Of a DNA stretch of 64,000 nucleotides, positions 16,964-24,967 are shown one piece after another. A program made the position numbers and the translations under genes. The stretch lies in contig NZ_PDWT01000012.1 in assembly GCF_010093345.1 (NCBI RefSeq), positions 1-64,000 of the forward strand, read 5' to 3'. The notes under the pieces were generated by a model. The model saw only the letters and a list, made by a program, of their open reading frames with translations. It was not told the DNA's origin and ran no database searches. The stretch is from Pseudoxanthomonas yeongjuensis. Its GTDB lineage: Bacteria; Pseudomonadota; Gammaproteobacteria; Xanthomonadales; Xanthomonadaceae. Numbering within the stretch: the stretch's first letter is position 1; each line of letters starts with the position of its first letter.

Positions 16964-19459
16964 TTAGGTACCTCGCGGCTTCGCGCGATGCGTCGCGGTG
17001 GCCGACCACGGATCGTCCGGCCACGGATGCCGCGGATACCTTCCCTTCATTTCCTTCTTCACTTCCGGGTAAGTCCGTTCCCAGAAGCCACGCAGATCCT
17101 GGGTGACTTGCAGAGGTTTTCCCCCGGGCGAGAGCAGGTGCAGGACGACGGCGATGCGGCCGTCGGCGACGCGTGGCGTATCGGCCAGGCCGAACAGCTC
17201 TTGCAGTTTCACCGCCAGCACCGGCGGCTGGCCGTGCGCGTATTCGATGCGCCGTTCCATGCCCGAGGGCACCGCGATGCGTACCGGCGCAAGCTGATCG
17301 ATGCGTTGGCGTTGCGACCATTCCATGCGCGACTTGAGTGCTTCCGCCAGCTCGTCCTCGGCCAATGCATCGAGGCGGGTCTTGCCGACGAAGGCGGGTT
17401 GCAGCCAGCCGTCAAGCGAGGCGAGCAGCGCTTCCTCGGAGAGGTCCGGCAACTCCAGTTCCGGCATCCATTCGCGCAAGCAGCGCACGCGTTCCCGCCA
17501 TTGCCGCAGCGGATCGCTCCACGGCAGCGGGTCCAGGCCGAGTTCGCGCACCGCTTCGGTCAGCGCGGCCGCCGCATGCTGGGGATCGACGCGACCGGCC
17601 GGTTTCGTTTCCAGCACGATCTGGTCGAAACGGGTTTCGCGTTGCGCCGACAGCGCGCGCCGCCCGGCATCCCAGCGCACCGCGTCTTCGCTGGTGAAGC
17701 GCTCGGCGAAATCCTGGCGCAGGCGCGCTTCATCGACCGGCGCGGCGCGCAGGATCAGGGCGTCCTTGGTTTCGTAACGCAATTCGGCCGCCACGATCCA
17801 GGGTTCGCCGAACACCGCGCTGTCGTCGAAGATCCGCGCCATGCGTCCGTTGGCGAGCTGGTAGCGGCGCGGATCGGTGGAGTGCTGGCGGGCGATGCGG
17901 TCGGGAAAGGCGTGCGCGAGCAGGTCGCCGAGGCGATGCGCTTCGATTTCGCGTGGCGGCGCGGCATCGGTGCGCAAGCGGCGGCGCCATTGCTTCGCCG
18001 CCGCATCGATCGCGGCGAGGCCGGAACGATGCGCGTCGCCTGGAACACGACCCTGGCGGAAGGCCGCCAGCGCCCGCCAACGCGTCGCCAGGGCATCACC
18101 GCCACTGCGCAGCGGATCGCGCGCCTCGACCAGCGCGGCAAGATCGCAGGCGAGCGTGCGGTCTTCTTCGCCTCGTGCCGAAAGCAGCATGGAAGCCAGG
18201 CGCGGGTGAGTGCCAAGAGCCAGCATGCGCTTGCCAAGCGCGGTGATCGAATTCGAATCGCCGAGCGCGCCCAGCCGGCGCAGCAGGTCGCGCGCCGCCG
18301 ACAACGCGCCCGGCGGCGGCGGATCGACGAAACGCAGCGCATCGCTGCCCCAGGCGGCGAGTTCCAGCGCAAGGGAGGCGAGCTCGACCTGGCCGATTTC
18401 CGCACGTCGCTGCGGTTCCAGTCGTTGCGATTGCGGCCACAGCCGGTACGCCCAGCCTTCGGCGACGCGGCCGGCACGGCCCGCGCGCTGGTCGGCGGAG
18501 GCCTGTGAGATGTTGACAGTCTCCAGGCGCGCGAAACCGCTGTTGGGGTCGTAACGCGGCTCGCGGGCCTGCCCGCTGTCGATAACCACGCGCACGCCGG
18601 GCAAGGTGACCGAGGATTCGGCGACATTGGTGGCCAGGACCACGCGGCGGCGGTCCTGAGGATCGGGTTGCAGGGCCAGGGATTGTTGTTCGATGGAGAG
18701 TTCGCCGTGTAGTGGCAGGACGAGGACATCGCTTTTGGTGATTGATTCAACTTCGCCGAGCACGCGCTCGACGCGGACGATCTCGCGCTGTCCCGGCAGG
18801 AATACCAGAACATCTCCAGAATATTTTTGCAGCGCCTCTTCAATCGCGCGTCGCGCCTGCGATTCGAGCGATTCGTCGCGACGGCCGGGAAAGTGGGAGA
18901 TCGTGACCGAGTAGCTTCGACCCTCGCTGCCCAACCGCGGCGCGTCGAGGAAGCGCGCCAGCTTCTCGCCATCGAGCGTGGCCGACATCGCCACGATGCG
19001 CAGCTCCTCGCGCAGCTGCGACTGCACGTCCAGCGCCAACGCCAGGCCAAGGTCGCCGGCCAGGTGGCGCTCGTGGAATTCGTCGAACAGCAGCGCGCCC
19101 ACTCCCTCCAGCATCGGATCGTCCTGCAGCATGCGGGTCAGGATGCCCTCGGTGACTACTTCTATCCGGGTGCGCGCGGAGACCTTGTTCTCGAAACGGA
19201 TCCGGTAGCCGACGGTATCGCCCATGGACTCGCCAAGCTGTTTGGCCATGAACCCGGCCGCGGCACGCGCGGCCACCCGGCGTGGTTCCAGCATCACGAT
19301 CTTGCGACCGGCCAGCCACGGCTCGTCCAGCAGCGCCAGCGGCACCTGCGTGGTCTTGCCGGCGCCGGGAGGCGCTTCCAGCACCAGTCGCGGATGCTCC
19401 TGCAGGCTGCGCTTTATCTCCGGCAGCAGCGGAGTGATGGGGAATTCGACGGACGGCAT
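16964..19459 (-). CDS. hrpB: ATP-dependent RNA helicase HrpB
   Basis: An 831-residue DEAH-type helicase of the HrpB family. Walker A is PPGAGKTT (30-37), the Walker B variant is LLFDEFHERH (124-133, DEFH), motif III SATLDGE is near 157, and helicase motifs QRAGRAGRVAEGWAYRLW follow. The HA2 and HrpB C-terminal domains end with SPGGKPLQVTQDLRGFWERTYPEVKKEMKGRYPRHPWPDDP, characteristic of HrpB. It unwinds RNA and is implicated in mRNA processing in relatives. The ATG at 19459 is used; the upstream frame extension is encoded by a REP palindrome and is not credible. It is divergent from tatD. Confidence 0.95.
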   Translation of the reverse strand: MPSVEFPITPLLPEIKRSLQEHPRLVLEAPPGAGKTTQVPLALLDEPWLAGRKIVMLEPRRVAARAAAGFMAKQLGESMGDTVGYRIRFENKVSARTRIEVVTEGILTRMLQDDPMLEGVGALLFDEFHERHLAGDLGLALALDVQSQLREELRIVAMSATLDGEKLARFLDAPRLGSEGRSYSVTISHFPGRRDESLESQARRAIEEALQKYSGDVLVFLPGQREIVRVERVLGEVESITKSDVLVLPLHGELSIEQQSLALQPDPQDRRRVVLATNVAESSVTLPGVRVVIDSGQAREPRYDPNSGFARLETVNISQASADQRAGRAGRVAEGWAYRLWPQSQRLEPQRRAEIGQVELASLALELAAWGSDALRFVDPPPPGALSAARDLLRRLGALGDSNSITALGKRMLALGTHPRLASMLLSARGEEDRTLACDLAALVEARDPLRSGGDALATRWRALAAFRQGRVPGDAHRSGLAAIDAAAKQWRRRLRTDAAPPREIEAHRLGDLLAHAFPDRIARQHSTDPRRYQLANGRMARIFDDSAVFGEPWIVAAELRYETKDALILRAAPVDEARLRQDFAERFTSEDAVRWDAGRRALSAQRETRFDQIVLETKPAGRVDPQHAAAALTEAVRELGLDPLPWSDPLRQWRERVRCLREWMPELELPDLSEEALLASLDGWLQPAFVGKTRLDALAEDELAEALKSRMEWSQRQRIDQLAPVRIAVPSGMERRIEYAHGQPPVLAVKLQELFGLADTPRVADGRIAVVLHLLSPGGKPLQVTQDLRGFWERTYPEVKKEMKGRYPRHPWPDDPWSATATHRAKPRGT

Positions 19460-19483
19460 GCCCCAAGGATAAAGGTTCCCCCT

Positions 19484-19568
19484 GTAGGAGCGGGCCTTGC
19501 CCGCGATGCTCTTCGTCGAGAATCGGGCATCCGGGCCGAAAGGCATCGCGCCCAAGGGGCGCTCCTAC
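19484..19568. repeat. REP-type palindrome, class A copy 2
   Basis: The left arm matches the class A sequence; the right arm is degenerate (GCGCCCAAGGGGCGCTCCTAC region), so pairing is imperfect. It lies in the divergent gap between hrpB and tatD, starting 25 bases upstream of the hrpB start. Confidence 0.8.
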
Positions 19569-19580
19569 AACGATTAAACT

Positions 19581-20384
19581 ATGCGCATGGAATTGATCGA
19601 CATCGGCGCCAACCTCACCCACGACAGCTTCGACCCCGACCGCGACGCGGTCCTGCAACGCGCCCGTGAAGCCGGCATCGTGCAGATGGTCGTGACCGGC
19701 GCCAGCCGCGAACATTCGCCAAAGGCACTGGCACTGGCCCGGGCGCATCCGGGCTTCCTGTTCGCCACCGCCGGCGTGCATCCGCACCACGCGGTGGAGT
19801 ACACCGACGAGTGCGACGCCGAGCTACGCGCCCTGCATGCGCATCCCGAAGTGGTGGCGGTGGGCGAATGCGGACTGGATTATTTCCGCGACTTCTCGCC
19901 GCGCCCGGCGCAACGGCGCGCGTTCGAGCGCCAGCTGCAGATCGCGGCCGATACGGGGAAGCCGTTGTTCCTGCACCAGCGCGAGGCCCACGACGACTTC
20001 GTCGGTATCATGAAGGAATTCGAGGGGCGCATCGCACCGGCGGTGGTCCACTGCTTCACCGGCACGCGCAGGGAGCTGTTCGACTGCCTGGACCGCGACT
20101 GGCGCATCGGCATCACTGGCTGGCTGTGCGATGAGCGCCGTGGCCTGCACCTGCGCGAACTGGTCCCGCACATTCCCGCCGACCGGCTGATGATCGAGAC
20201 CGACGCGCCCTACCTGCTGCCGCGCACGGTCAAGCCGCAACCTTCGCACCGCCGCAACGAGCCGATGTACCTGGCGCACATCGTGGAAGAACTGGCGCGC
20301 GACCGCGGACAGGAGATCAAGGCCGTCGCCAAGGCCACGACCGCCACGGCGCGCGATTTTTTCCGGCTTCCCGTCCTCCGCTGA
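19581..20384 (+). CDS. tatD: TatD-family metal-dependent DNase
   Basis: A 267-residue TIM-barrel hydrolase. Seen in order: ELIDIGANLTHDSFDPDRD (the N-terminal pattern of true TatD rather than YcfH/YjjV), TAGVHPHHA, VGECGLDYFRDFSPRPAQR (metal Glu), FLHQREAHDDF, VVHCFTG and ETDAPYLLPR (metal Asp). TatD proteins are magnesium-dependent 3'-5' exonucleases linked to DNA repair and DNA degradation, not part of the Tat exporter itself. The start ATG at 19581 is followed by a second ATG two codons later. It stands alone; no tatABC genes are nearby. Confidence 0.92.
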   Translation: MRMELIDIGANLTHDSFDPDRDAVLQRAREAGIVQMVVTGASREHSPKALALARAHPGFLFATAGVHPHHAVEYTDECDAELRALHAHPEVVAVGECGLDYFRDFSPRPAQRRAFERQLQIAADTGKPLFLHQREAHDDFVGIMKEFEGRIAPAVVHCFTGTRRELFDCLDRDWRIGITGWLCDERRGLHLRELVPHIPADRLMIETDAPYLLPRTVKPQPSHRRNEPMYLAHIVEELARDRGQEIKAVAKATTATARDFFRLPVLR

Positions 20385-20420
20385 GTCCCCGCGTGCGACC
20401 GGCCCGCGCCGAGCGTTGGC

Positions 20421-20933
20421 TCAACTGACTTTGCGGTCTTCCTGCTTGGCCTTCTCCATGGCCTCCGGCTCCAGTTCCTCGGCGCTTCGGTTCAGATGGA
20501 CGAATGCGCCCCAGGCCACCAGCAACAGCGCGGCCGAACCGCCAATGGCTGCGACATAGGGCAGCTGCGCCGGGTCGCGCTGCATGATCTGGAAGCTCGC
20601 CACGAGGGTTTCGATCGCCAGCGCGACTACGACCACGACCAGGAAGCGGGACAGATGGCGGCGTACCCGGGTAGGGCCGCTGACTTTCACGTCGCGCAGT
20701 ATTTCTTCCTCGAAGATCGTCTGCGACAGCCCCAGTGCGACCAGGCCGATGGTCAGCATGCCGATGCTCTCGAGGACGCTGTCGAAGCGCTGGCGAATTT
20801 CCCGTCGTTCTCCAGCGAACAGTCCGTGCCACAGATCCGTGGCCGCCAGCACGATCAATGCCAGCGCACAAATGAAGAACAGCGCGATCACCAGCAAATG
20901 GCCCACGACGAAGATCTTCTCGAATTGCTTCAT
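20421..20933 (-). CDS. Multi-pass inner-membrane protein, function unknown
   Basis: A 170-residue protein with four predicted membrane segments: about residues 9-31 (VGHLLVIALFFICALALIVL), 57-72, 96-115 (FLVVVVVALAIETLVASF) and 125-147. The loops are basic and acidic, and the tail is charged (ELEPEAMEKAKQEDRKVS). I do not recognise the family. It starts 72 bases downstream of the ketopantoate-reductase-like gene on the same strand, and may be co-transcribed. No catalytic motif is visible. Confidence 0.75.
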   Translation of the reverse strand: MKQFEKIFVVGHLLVIALFFICALALIVLAATDLWHGLFAGERREIRQRFDSVLESIGMLTIGLVALGLSQTIFEEEILRDVKVSGPTRVRRHLSRFLVVVVVALAIETLVASFQIMQRDPAQLPYVAAIGGSAALLLVAWGAFVHLNRSAEELEPEAMEKAKQEDRKVS

Positions 20934-21005
20934 GTCCGGATCCGCAGCCAGCGTCTGCGGGCGAGCATCGCCTGCCGCGCGTAAGGCCGATGCGAAGATC
21001 GCGGG

Positions 21006-21947
21006 TCAGGTGGAAGCGCGGCCGGCCTCGTAGGCCTGCAGGTGGCACCAGGCCGTCGCCAGCAGCGCTGCGTCCTGCCCGGCGCTCCGCGCCCGATGCA
21101 GCATGTCGCCGACGATATGCGCCGCTTCCACGCGCTGCCCGGCTTCGAGGTCGCGCAGCATCGAGGCTTTGACCGGCGATCCGGCCTGGACAAGCGTGCC
21201 CAGTGCGATCGATTGCGTTTGCGCGGACACCGGCTGTCCGGCCGCTTCGGCGACTGCCAGGCATTCGCGATACAAGGCCTGCATGAAATCGCGGCCGCCC
21301 TCGCCCGCCACGATCGTGCCGACGTCGGCGCGCATCAGGCAGGTGCCGGCCGCGAGTGTGGTGAGGAAGGTGTACTTGTTCCAGAGTTGCTGGTTTATGT
21401 CGGAAGCAGCCAGATGATCAAGGCTGGCCCGCGCGCACAGATTCGCGAACCCACGCACGCACGCACTGTCGGGATCGCCGTCGCGCTCGCCGAAAGTGAT
21501 CGACGCGGGTTTGCCGAGATGCATCACCTCGCCATTCGGACCCTTGGTCGCGCTGATGAAGCACAGGCCACCGAGTACGCGCTCCCGGCCGAAGCGCGCA
21601 TCCAGCTCTGCGTAGTGCAGCAGGCCGTTGAGGATCGGCATGACCGTGGTGCGTTCGCCGACCGCCGGCGCGATCGCATCGAGCGAGCTGTCCAGGTCGT
21701 AGGCCTTGCAGCTGAGCAGGACCAGGTCGAATGGCTTTTCGGTAGCGAGCGCTTCCAGCTTGTCGGCGACGACATGCGCGACCTGGAAGTCGGCATCGCC
21801 GAGCGGGCTACGGATCTGCAAGCCGTGTTGCTCAAGCTGCAATGATCGCGCCGGGCGCACCAGGAAGGTGACGTCGGCGCCGGACTGGGCGAGCCGGCCG
21901 CCGAAGTAGCCGCCGGTGCCACCGGCCCCTAACACTAGAATTCGCAC
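21006..21947 (-). CDS. Ketopantoate reductase family protein (PanE-like)
   Basis: A 313-residue NADP-dependent dehydrogenase. VRILVLGAGGTGGYFGGRLA at the N-terminus is the Rossmann GxGxxG. LVLLSCKAYDLDSSLDAI carries the Lys near the active site, and NQQLWNKYTFLTTLAAGTCL with the C-terminal all-helical domain completes the PanE/ApbA fold. Such enzymes reduce 2-dehydropantoate in coenzyme A synthesis, but paralogues with other substrates are common and no pan genes are adjacent, so I leave the symbol blank. The start is GTG at 21947, 8 bases after AGGAG; another in-frame GTG lies at 21956. Confidence 0.85.
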   Translation of the reverse strand: MRILVLGAGGTGGYFGGRLAQSGADVTFLVRPARSLQLEQHGLQIRSPLGDADFQVAHVVADKLEALATEKPFDLVLLSCKAYDLDSSLDAIAPAVGERTTVMPILNGLLHYAELDARFGRERVLGGLCFISATKGPNGEVMHLGKPASITFGERDGDPDSACVRGFANLCARASLDHLAASDINQQLWNKYTFLTTLAAGTCLMRADVGTIVAGEGGRDFMQALYRECLAVAEAAGQPVSAQTQSIALGTLVQAGSPVKASMLRDLEAGQRVEAAHIVGDMLHRARSAGQDAALLATAWCHLQAYEAGRAST

Positions 21948-21967
21948 GCGATGCACTCCTCGCTCTT

Positions 21968-22046
21968 GTAGAGCCGAGCTTGCTCGGCTGCTCCGTCCGG
22001 TTCCACGCGAAGATCCAGAAGAGCAGCCGAGCAAGCTCGGCTCTAC
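21968..22046. repeat. SMAG-like REP palindrome (class B copy 1)
   Basis: The left arm GTAGAGCCGAGCTTGCTCGG (then CTGC) and the right arm GCAGCCGAGCAAGCTCGGCT (then CTAC) face each other. This GTAG-headed sequence corresponds to the SMAG class known from Stenotrophomonas. It sits between the ABC permease stop and the PanE-like start. The second copy is at 51001. Confidence 0.9.
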
Positions 22047-22052
22047 GGGTTA

Positions 22053-22847
22053 TCAACTGCGCAGGCCGACGCCGCGCTTCAGCAACCACAATCCCAGCGC
22101 GCCCAGTCCGATCACGAAACCCAGCATCAGCGTGTAGGCGATCCATACCGGCACGTCGCTGGTGCCGAGCAGGCCGTAGCGGAAGGCGTTGACCATGTAG
22201 AAGATCGGGTTGGCGTGGGTCATGGCCTCGGCCCACGGCGGCAGCAGCTTGACCGAATAGAACACGCCGCCCAGGTAGGTCAGCGGGGTCAGGATGAAGG
22301 TCGGCACGATGGCCACGTCGTCGAACTTCTTCGCATACACCGCGTTGATGAAGCCGGCCAGCGAGAAGATCGTCGCGCCCAGCAGCACCGTGGTGAAGGT
22401 GATGAAAGGATGCGGGATGCGCACCTTGGTGAATAACATCGCGATCACCAGCACGATGGCGCCGACCATCAGCCCGCGCAGCACCGCACCGGCCACGTAG
22501 CCGCCCAGGATCACCCAGTTGGGCATCGGGCTGACCAGCAACTCCTCGATGTGGCGGCCGAACTTGGCGCCGAAGAAGCTGGAGGAGATGTTGCCGTAGC
22601 TGTTCTGGATCACGCTCATCATCACCAGGCCGGGGACGATGAACTCCATGTAGGTGTAGCCGCCCATGTCGCCGATACGCGAGCCGATCAGCCCGCCGAA
22701 GATCAGGAAGTACAGGGTCATGGTGATCGCCGGCGGCACCAGGGTCTGGCCCCAGATGCGCAGGATGCGCATGATCTCGCGGCGCACGATGGTGCCGAGG
22801 GCGACGAAGTTCTTCTGCAGGGAGGTGGTAGCAACGGCCTGGGTCAT
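22053..22847 (-). CDS. yadH: ABC-2 type transporter permease (YadH-like)
   Basis: A 264-residue ABC-2 permease with about six membrane segments and the family signature region VSPMPNWVILGGYVAGAVLRG, then a hydrophobic C-terminal half (PTFILTPLTYLGGVFYSVKL). It pairs with the ATPase gene 173 bases upstream on the same strand, in the same order as yadG-yadH of E. coli. The cargo is not known. Unusually, a 135-base palindromic element lies between the two genes, which could alter the mRNA ratio of ATPase and permease. Confidence 0.88.
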   Translation of the reverse strand: MTQAVATTSLQKNFVALGTIVRREIMRILRIWGQTLVPPAITMTLYFLIFGGLIGSRIGDMGGYTYMEFIVPGLVMMSVIQNSYGNISSSFFGAKFGRHIEELLVSPMPNWVILGGYVAGAVLRGLMVGAIVLVIAMLFTKVRIPHPFITFTTVLLGATIFSLAGFINAVYAKKFDDVAIVPTFILTPLTYLGGVFYSVKLLPPWAEAMTHANPIFYMVNAFRYGLLGTSDVPVWIAYTLMLGFVIGLGALGLWLLKRGVGLRS

Positions 22848-22879
22848 TCTCTTCTCATTATCTTTTGCGTTTGCTCATG

Positions 22880-23014
22880 CCCCCTCCCTTGCGAAGCAGG
22901 GGAGGGTTGGGGAGGGGTTGGCTTTTGATCTTGCTCGTCGTTCTTCTCAATGCAAGGTCAACCGCAGGATCAAAAGCAGCCCTTCCTGGCCCTCCCCTGC
23001 TTCGCAGGGGAGGG
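22880..23014. repeat. Nested palindromic element between ATPase and permease genes
   Basis: Outer arms contain related hairpins: a CCCTCCC...GGGGAGGG copy at about 22882-22906 and the perfect CCCTCCCCTGC-TTC-GCAGGGGAGGG at 22990-23014. Inside them GCTTTTGATC (22921-22930) pairs with GATCAAAAGC (22968-22977). The whole unit looks like a pair of REP hairpins (BIME-like) lying within one transcription unit. Confidence 0.8.
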
Positions 23015-23020
23015 GATTGG

Positions 23021-23995
23021 TCATGCTACCTGTGCCCGTTTCGCCGCCGCTTCATCGCCGGTCAGGCGCACGAACAGTTCTTCCAGCCGGTTGCTCTTGG
23101 TCCGCATCGAACGCACGCGGATGCCGGATTCGTTGAGCGCGGCGAACACGCGGTTGAGGTCCATCGCCCGCGGCATGTCGAGGTCCAGGGTATGGTCGTC
23201 GGTCGCCACCAGCGTGGTGCCCTCGATGGCGGGCAGCCGCGCCGGCAGTTCGCCGTCGATGTCGAACACGAAGCCTTCCACGTCGAGCTTGGCCAGCAAG
23301 GCGCGCATCGGTCCCTGTTCGACGATGGTGCCGCGATCGATGATGGCCACGTTGCGGCACAGGCTTTCCGCTTCCTCCAGGTAATGCGTGGTCAGGATGA
23401 TGGTCGTCCCCGCCGCGTTGATTTCCTTCAGCGTCTTCCACATGCCGCGGCGGATCTCGATGTCCACGCCGGCGGTGGGCTCGTCCAGGATCAGCAGCCG
23501 CGGCCGGGTCATCATCGCCCGGGCGATCATCAGCCGGCGCTTCATGCCGCCGGACAGCGTGCGCGACATGCTGGTGGCCTTGTCCCAGAGCTGGGCGCGC
23601 TTGAGCTCCTCTTCGGCCCGCACCAATGCTTCGGCGCGCGGCAGACCGTAGAAGCCGGCGTAGTTGACCAGGATGTCGAGCGGCTTCTCGAACATGTTGA
23701 AGTTCAGTTCCTGCGGCACCAGGCCGAGCAGGCGCATGGCGCCGTCGCGGTCCTGCGCCAGGTTGACCCCGAACACCTCCACTTCGCCGGCCGATTTGTT
23801 GACCAGCGAGCTGACGATGCCGATCAGGGTCGACTTGCCGGCGCCGTTGGGCCCGAGCAGGGCGAAGAAATCGCCGGGCGCGACCTGCAGCGACACGCCC
23901 TTGAGCGCTTGCACGCCGGTGTCGTAGGTCTTGCGCAGGTCGGTGATGGAGAGTGCGGGCGTACCCGCGGGAACGACGGCTTGGGGAGCAACCAT
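23021..23995 (-). CDS. yadG: ABC transporter ATP-binding protein (YadG-like)
   Basis: A 324-residue ATPase. Walker A is GPNGAGKST (48-56), the signature SGGMKRRLMIARAM is near 148, and Walker B with the D-loop is LLILDEPTAGVD near 167. A further 90 residues, with RSMRTKSNRLEELFVRLTGD at the end, form the C-terminal extension typical of YadG/drug-exporter ATPases. It is the partner of the ABC-2 permease downstream. A TATAAT hexamer on the minus strand (24048-24043) lies 48 bases upstream of the start, without a good -35. Divergent neighbour: ferredoxin-NADP reductase. Confidence 0.9.
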   Translation of the reverse strand: MVAPQAVVPAGTPALSITDLRKTYDTGVQALKGVSLQVAPGDFFALLGPNGAGKSTLIGIVSSLVNKSAGEVEVFGVNLAQDRDGAMRLLGLVPQELNFNMFEKPLDILVNYAGFYGLPRAEALVRAEEELKRAQLWDKATSMSRTLSGGMKRRLMIARAMMTRPRLLILDEPTAGVDIEIRRGMWKTLKEINAAGTTIILTTHYLEEAESLCRNVAIIDRGTIVEQGPMRALLAKLDVEGFVFDIDGELPARLPAIEGTTLVATDDHTLDLDMPRAMDLNRVFAALNESGIRVRSMRTKSNRLEELFVRLTGDEAAAKRAQVA

Positions 23996-24097
23996 TTGAG
24001 GCCTTGCGGCGCCGACGCGGCGCCTGGAGTATGCAAGCGCTTATTATAGGCGTCCCGTCGGGCCGGCCCCGGCACCAGACTGTTCCGGTTCCGACTC

Positions 24098-24850
24098 TTG
24101 GCCATCGTCCATTTCCCGCTCAAGTTGGTTGAACGCCGCATGCTGGCGCCCTCGGTCGGTCATTACGTGTTCGCCCGCGACGACGGCCAGCCGCTGGACT
24201 TCATCCCCGGCCAGTTCATCCAGGTGCATTTCAGCTACGCCGACGGCACCGCGGCCAAGCGCAGCTACTCGCTGGCCACCATCCACGACCATGCCCTCGG
24301 CGCGGGCGAAACCGTGGAGATCGCGGTCAGCTACGTCGCCGGCGGAGCGGCCACGGCCTTGTTCGAAGGGCTCGAGGCCGGCGGCCGCATCGATGCCAGC
24401 GGGCCCTACGGCCGCTTCTGCCTGATGCCGGGCGACGCGAACCGGCGTTATCTCTTCATCGGCACCGGCACCGGCGTCACTCCGTACCGGGCGATGCTGC
24501 CGCTGGTGGAAAAACTGATCGTCGAACGCGGCATCGAAGTGGTGTTGCTGTACGGCGCGCGCACGCCGGAAGAACTGCTGTACGGCGACGATTTCCGCGC
24601 CTTCGCCGAGAAGCATCCGCAGTTCCGCTTCGTGCCCTGCTTCTCCCGCGAACTGCCCGAAAATCCCCACCCCGATGTCCGCCGTGGGTACGTGCAGCAG
24701 TTCCTGGCCGAGTTCTCGCCGAACCCGGACACCGACATCGCCTACCTGTGCGGCAACCCGAACATGGTCGATGCCTGCTTCGAGGCGCTGAAGGCCGATG
24801 GCCTGCCGATCCCGCAGATCCGGCGCGAGAAGTACGTCTCGTCGAAGTAG
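24098..24850 (+). CDS. fpr: Ferredoxin (flavodoxin)-NADP reductase
   Basis: A 250-residue FAD enzyme that moves electrons between NADPH and ferredoxin or flavodoxin. The FAD-binding R-x-Y-S motif is AKRSYSLAT, the second FAD/phosphate element is YVAGGAATALFEGLEAGG, the NADP-binding motif is FIGTGTGVTPYRAM, and the C-terminal domain continues with YLCGNPNMVDACFEAL and ends VSSK. The start is taken as TTG at 24098, giving a family-like N-terminus (AIVHFPLKLVERRM); the next ATG (24140) would remove the first strand. In relatives fpr answers redox stress; no SoxR/FinR site was recognised. Confidence 0.88.
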   Translation: MAIVHFPLKLVERRMLAPSVGHYVFARDDGQPLDFIPGQFIQVHFSYADGTAAKRSYSLATIHDHALGAGETVEIAVSYVAGGAATALFEGLEAGGRIDASGPYGRFCLMPGDANRRYLFIGTGTGVTPYRAMLPLVEKLIVERGIEVVLLYGARTPEELLYGDDFRAFAEKHPQFRFVPCFSRELPENPHPDVRRGYVQQFLAEFSPNPDTDIAYLCGNPNMVDACFEALKADGLPIPQIRREKYVSSK

Positions 24851-24857
24851 CCGCCTC

Positions 24858-24878
24858 CCTTCTCCCTCCGGGAGAAGG
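24858..24878. repeat. Perfect hairpin downstream of fpr
   Basis: CCTTCTCCC-TCC-GGGAGAAGG is a 9-base-pair perfect hairpin directly after the fpr stop codon, followed by AAAA rather than a T-run. It may act as a weak terminator or be another small REP-type unit. Confidence 0.65.
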
Positions 24879-24967
24879 AAAACCAGTGCCGTGCCTTCAG
24901 TCACATCCGCCGCCCGTCTCCGTCATGCCAACATACGGGCCTTGAAAGGCCGCCCACCGGAGACGCC

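Noticed and set aside
19460-19555. 32-residue upstream extension of HrpB
   Set aside because: It is encoded by a REP palindrome and reads as S-I-A-G-K-A-R-S-Y, a translation of the repeat.
24043-24048. TATAAT on the minus strand upstream of the YadG-like ATPase
   Set aside because: No -35 or extended -10; mentioned in the gene entry but not called as a promoter.
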